Origin: Pseudomonadota bacterium
Lineage (GTDB): Bacteria; Pseudomonadota; Gammaproteobacteria; Burkholderiales; SCOH01
Assembly: GCA_030917985.1 (NCBI GenBank)
Contig: JAUPTR010000381.1
Span: forward strand, 1 to 14,652
Reading direction: 5' to 3'
DNA: 14,652 bases
Each line of letters begins with the position of its first letter. Positions within the stretch are counted from its first letter, which is position 1. A program made the translations under genes and the position numbers. The notes below the pieces were generated by a model. The model did not search any database, had not been told where the DNA came from, and saw only the letters and a program-made list of their open reading frames with translations. Below are positions 13,139 to 14,652 of this stretch, one piece after another.

Positions 13139-14652
13139 TCATTCCGGCCGGCTGATGCGGAACCACGCCGCATACAAGGCTGGAACGAACAACAGGGTAA
13201 GGATGGTTGCCACCAGCAGACCACCGGTAATCGCTACTGCCATCGGGCCATAGAAGGTGCTGCTCCAGAGCGGGATCATGCCCAGCACGGCGGCGGCGGC
13301 AGTCAATACAATCGGCCTGAAACGGCGCACGGTTGACTCAATTACGGCATCCCACGGATGCAGGCCGGCTTCGATATCCTGGCGAATCTGGTCAACCAGG
13401 ATCACCGAGTTGCGCATGATCATCCCCGCCAGCGCAATCACACCCAGCATCGCAACAAAGCCAAACGGCTGATTGCCGATCAGCAGGGCGGCAGCAACGC
13501 CGATGATGCCCAGCGGCGCAGTCAGCAACACCAGTAGCGTGCGTGAAAAACTCTGCAGCTGCAACATCAGCAGGGTCGTCACGGTCAACAACATCAGCGG
13601 CATGACGGCATTGATCGACGCCTGTGATTTTTCGCTCGACTCCTGTGCGCCGCCGATTTCAATCTTGTAGCCTTCCGGCAGGCGCTCGCGGATCGACTGC
13701 AGCTGCGGGTCAATCATGGCAGTCACGGTGGGCGCCTGCATATGATCGGGAATTTCAGCTCGCACGGTGATTTCCGGCACCCGGTTGCGCCGCCAGACGC
13801 CTCCTTCCTCCATATCAAAACGCGGCGTAACAATCTGCGACAGCGGCACATAACGGCCGTTGGCCGTGTAGACGTTGATATCCTTCAGATTGCCCAGGTT
13901 GGTGGTCTGGCCGTCACGCGTGGCGCGCAGCACGATATCGATCAGCTTGTCCTGCTCGCGCATCTGCGTAATCGGCACACCGTTGAGCAATGAAGACAAC
14001 GATTGCGACAGGTTCTGCGTATTCACCCCCAGCGCACGCGCCTTGTCCTGATCAATGTCCAGACGCATGCTTTTGGACAAGTCGTTCCAGTTCAGGTTGA
14101 CATCACGCGCATGCGGATTTTTGCGCATCACCTCGGCCACCTCTGCCGCCAGCTTGCGCAGCACCATCGGATCATCGCCACTCACCCGGAACTGCACGGG
14201 AAAGCCGACCGGCGGGCCATTGGGCAAACGCGCCACGTGCGAAAGCACCTGTGGAAACTGTTGCGCAAACAACTGGCGCAAACGTAGCAGCAAGCGCTCA
14301 CGCGCCTCGGTAGATTTCGCGGTTATCACAATCTGCACATAATGAGGCGCAGAAGGCGGTTGATCCATCACCAGTACAAAGCGGGTCCAGGCGGCGCCGA
14401 TATAGGCAACCATATTGTCGACGTCCTGATCCTTGGCGACCAGCTTCTCCAGCTTTTGCACCTCGGTCAGCGCGGCTTTTTCAGACGAACCTTGCGGCAA
14501 CCACATGTCAACAACCAGCTCCGGGCGGGTCGAAGCGGGGAAGAACTGCTGCTGCACAAACTGGAAGGCATAAATCGAGACCATGAACAACGCAACCGTG
14601 GCACCGATCACCATCCAGCGAAAACGTACACACCAGACTACCAGCGCACGGA
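13139..14652 (-). CDS. RND efflux transporter permease, C-terminal half (5' end beyond window)
   Basis: Proton-driven inner-membrane pump subunit; only the last 503 or so residues are visible, and the frame stays open to the window edge. The internal Met at 14612-14614 is not a real start: upstream codons in frame read into a cytoplasmic loop. The visible part begins at about TM7 (MVIGATVALFMVSIYAF), continues with FFPASTRPELVVDMWLPQGSS and the second large periplasmic loop, then TM8-TM12 with PLGIIGVAAALLIG, GMIMRNSVILVDQI, RRFRPIVLTAAAAVLG and LFVPALYAAWFR. These are landmarks of hydrophobe/amphiphile RND pumps (AcrB superfamily). The proton-relay Asp pair in TM4 is not covered. Full length should be about 1,000-1,050 aa. 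With tolC directly downstream, and probably a membrane-fusion protein gene upstream outside the window, it forms a tripartite exporter. Substrate is unknown. Confidence 0.93.
   Translation of the reverse strand, partial: RALVVWCVRFRWMVIGATVALFMVSIYAFQFVQQQFFPASTRPELVVDMWLPQGSSEKAALTEVQKLEKLVAKDQDVDNMVAYIGAAWTRFVLVMDQPPSAPHYVQIVITAKSTEARERLLLRLRQLFAQQFPQVLSHVARLPNGPPVGFPVQFRVSGDDPMVLRKLAAEVAEVMRKNPHARDVNLNWNDLSKSMRLDIDQDKARALGVNTQNLSQSLSSLLNGVPITQMREQDKLIDIVLRATRDGQTTNLGNLKDINVYTANGRYVPLSQIVTPRFDMEEGGVWRRNRVPEITVRAEIPDHMQAPTVTAMIDPQLQSIRERLPEGYKIEIGGAQESSEKSQASINAVMPLMLLTVTTLLMLQLQSFSRTLLVLLTAPLGIIGVAAALLIGNQPFGFVAMLGVIALAGMIMRNSVILVDQIRQDIEAGLHPWDAVIESTVRRFRPIVLTAAAAVLGMIPLWSSTFYGPMAVAITGGLLVATILTLLFVPALYAAWFRISRPE

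Noticed and set aside
13139..14614. RND permease starting at the Met at 14614 as a short complete gene
   Set aside because: The frame is open to the window edge and the visible part corresponds to TM7-TM12, so the gene simply continues beyond the window.

Overview
The window looks like a chromosomal segment of a Gram-negative proteobacterium, most likely a betaproteobacterium. The grounds are a moderately high GC content, a type IVa pilin with a sigma-54 promoter, an RND/TolC envelope efflux pair, and dense minus-strand gene packing with Shine-Dalgarno sites. The genus cannot be fixed from sequence reading alone. All nine recognisable genes lie on the minus strand, so transcription runs from high to low coordinates. 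I see no tRNA, rRNA, CRISPR array, insertion sequence or phage gene.

Layout in the direction of transcription. (1) 14652-11718: the C-terminal half of an RND efflux permease, whose N-terminal half lies beyond the window edge, followed by a TolC-family outer-membrane channel. This unit closes with a clear intrinsic terminator at 11657-11681. (2) 11579-621: seven tightly packed signalling genes, with one 1-bp overlap and gaps of 8 to 49 bp, apparently starting from a promoter near 11608-11635. In order they encode a CHASE2 sensor fused to a Ser/Thr kinase, a PP2C phosphatase, an FHA phosphothreonine reader, a CHASE2 class III adenylate cyclase, a metallo-beta-lactamase-fold hydrolase resembling class II cyclic-nucleotide phosphodiesterases, a PilB/GspE-type secretion ATPase with an N-terminal GAF domain, and a GAF/HD-GYP protein (a likely c-di-GMP phosphodiesterase). 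(3) 620-381: a 240-bp regulatory region with a near-perfect sigma-54 promoter, an IHF-type site and several inverted repeats. (4) 380-1: the start of a type IV pilin gene that runs off the window.

Working model (inference): the seven-gene operon is a self-contained signal integrator. Two CHASE2 receptors read extracytoplasmic cues, one giving Ser/Thr phosphorylation (reversed by PP2C, read by FHA) and the other giving cAMP (removed by the MBL-fold enzyme). The last two genes carry GAF domains of the type found in cyclic-nucleotide-regulated cyclases and phosphodiesterases, so cAMP could control both a pilus/secretion motor ATPase and c-di-GMP turnover. The pilin gene immediately downstream, with its own sigma-54 control, is a candidate output. 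Individual families are confidently recognised; the wiring between them is a hypothesis.
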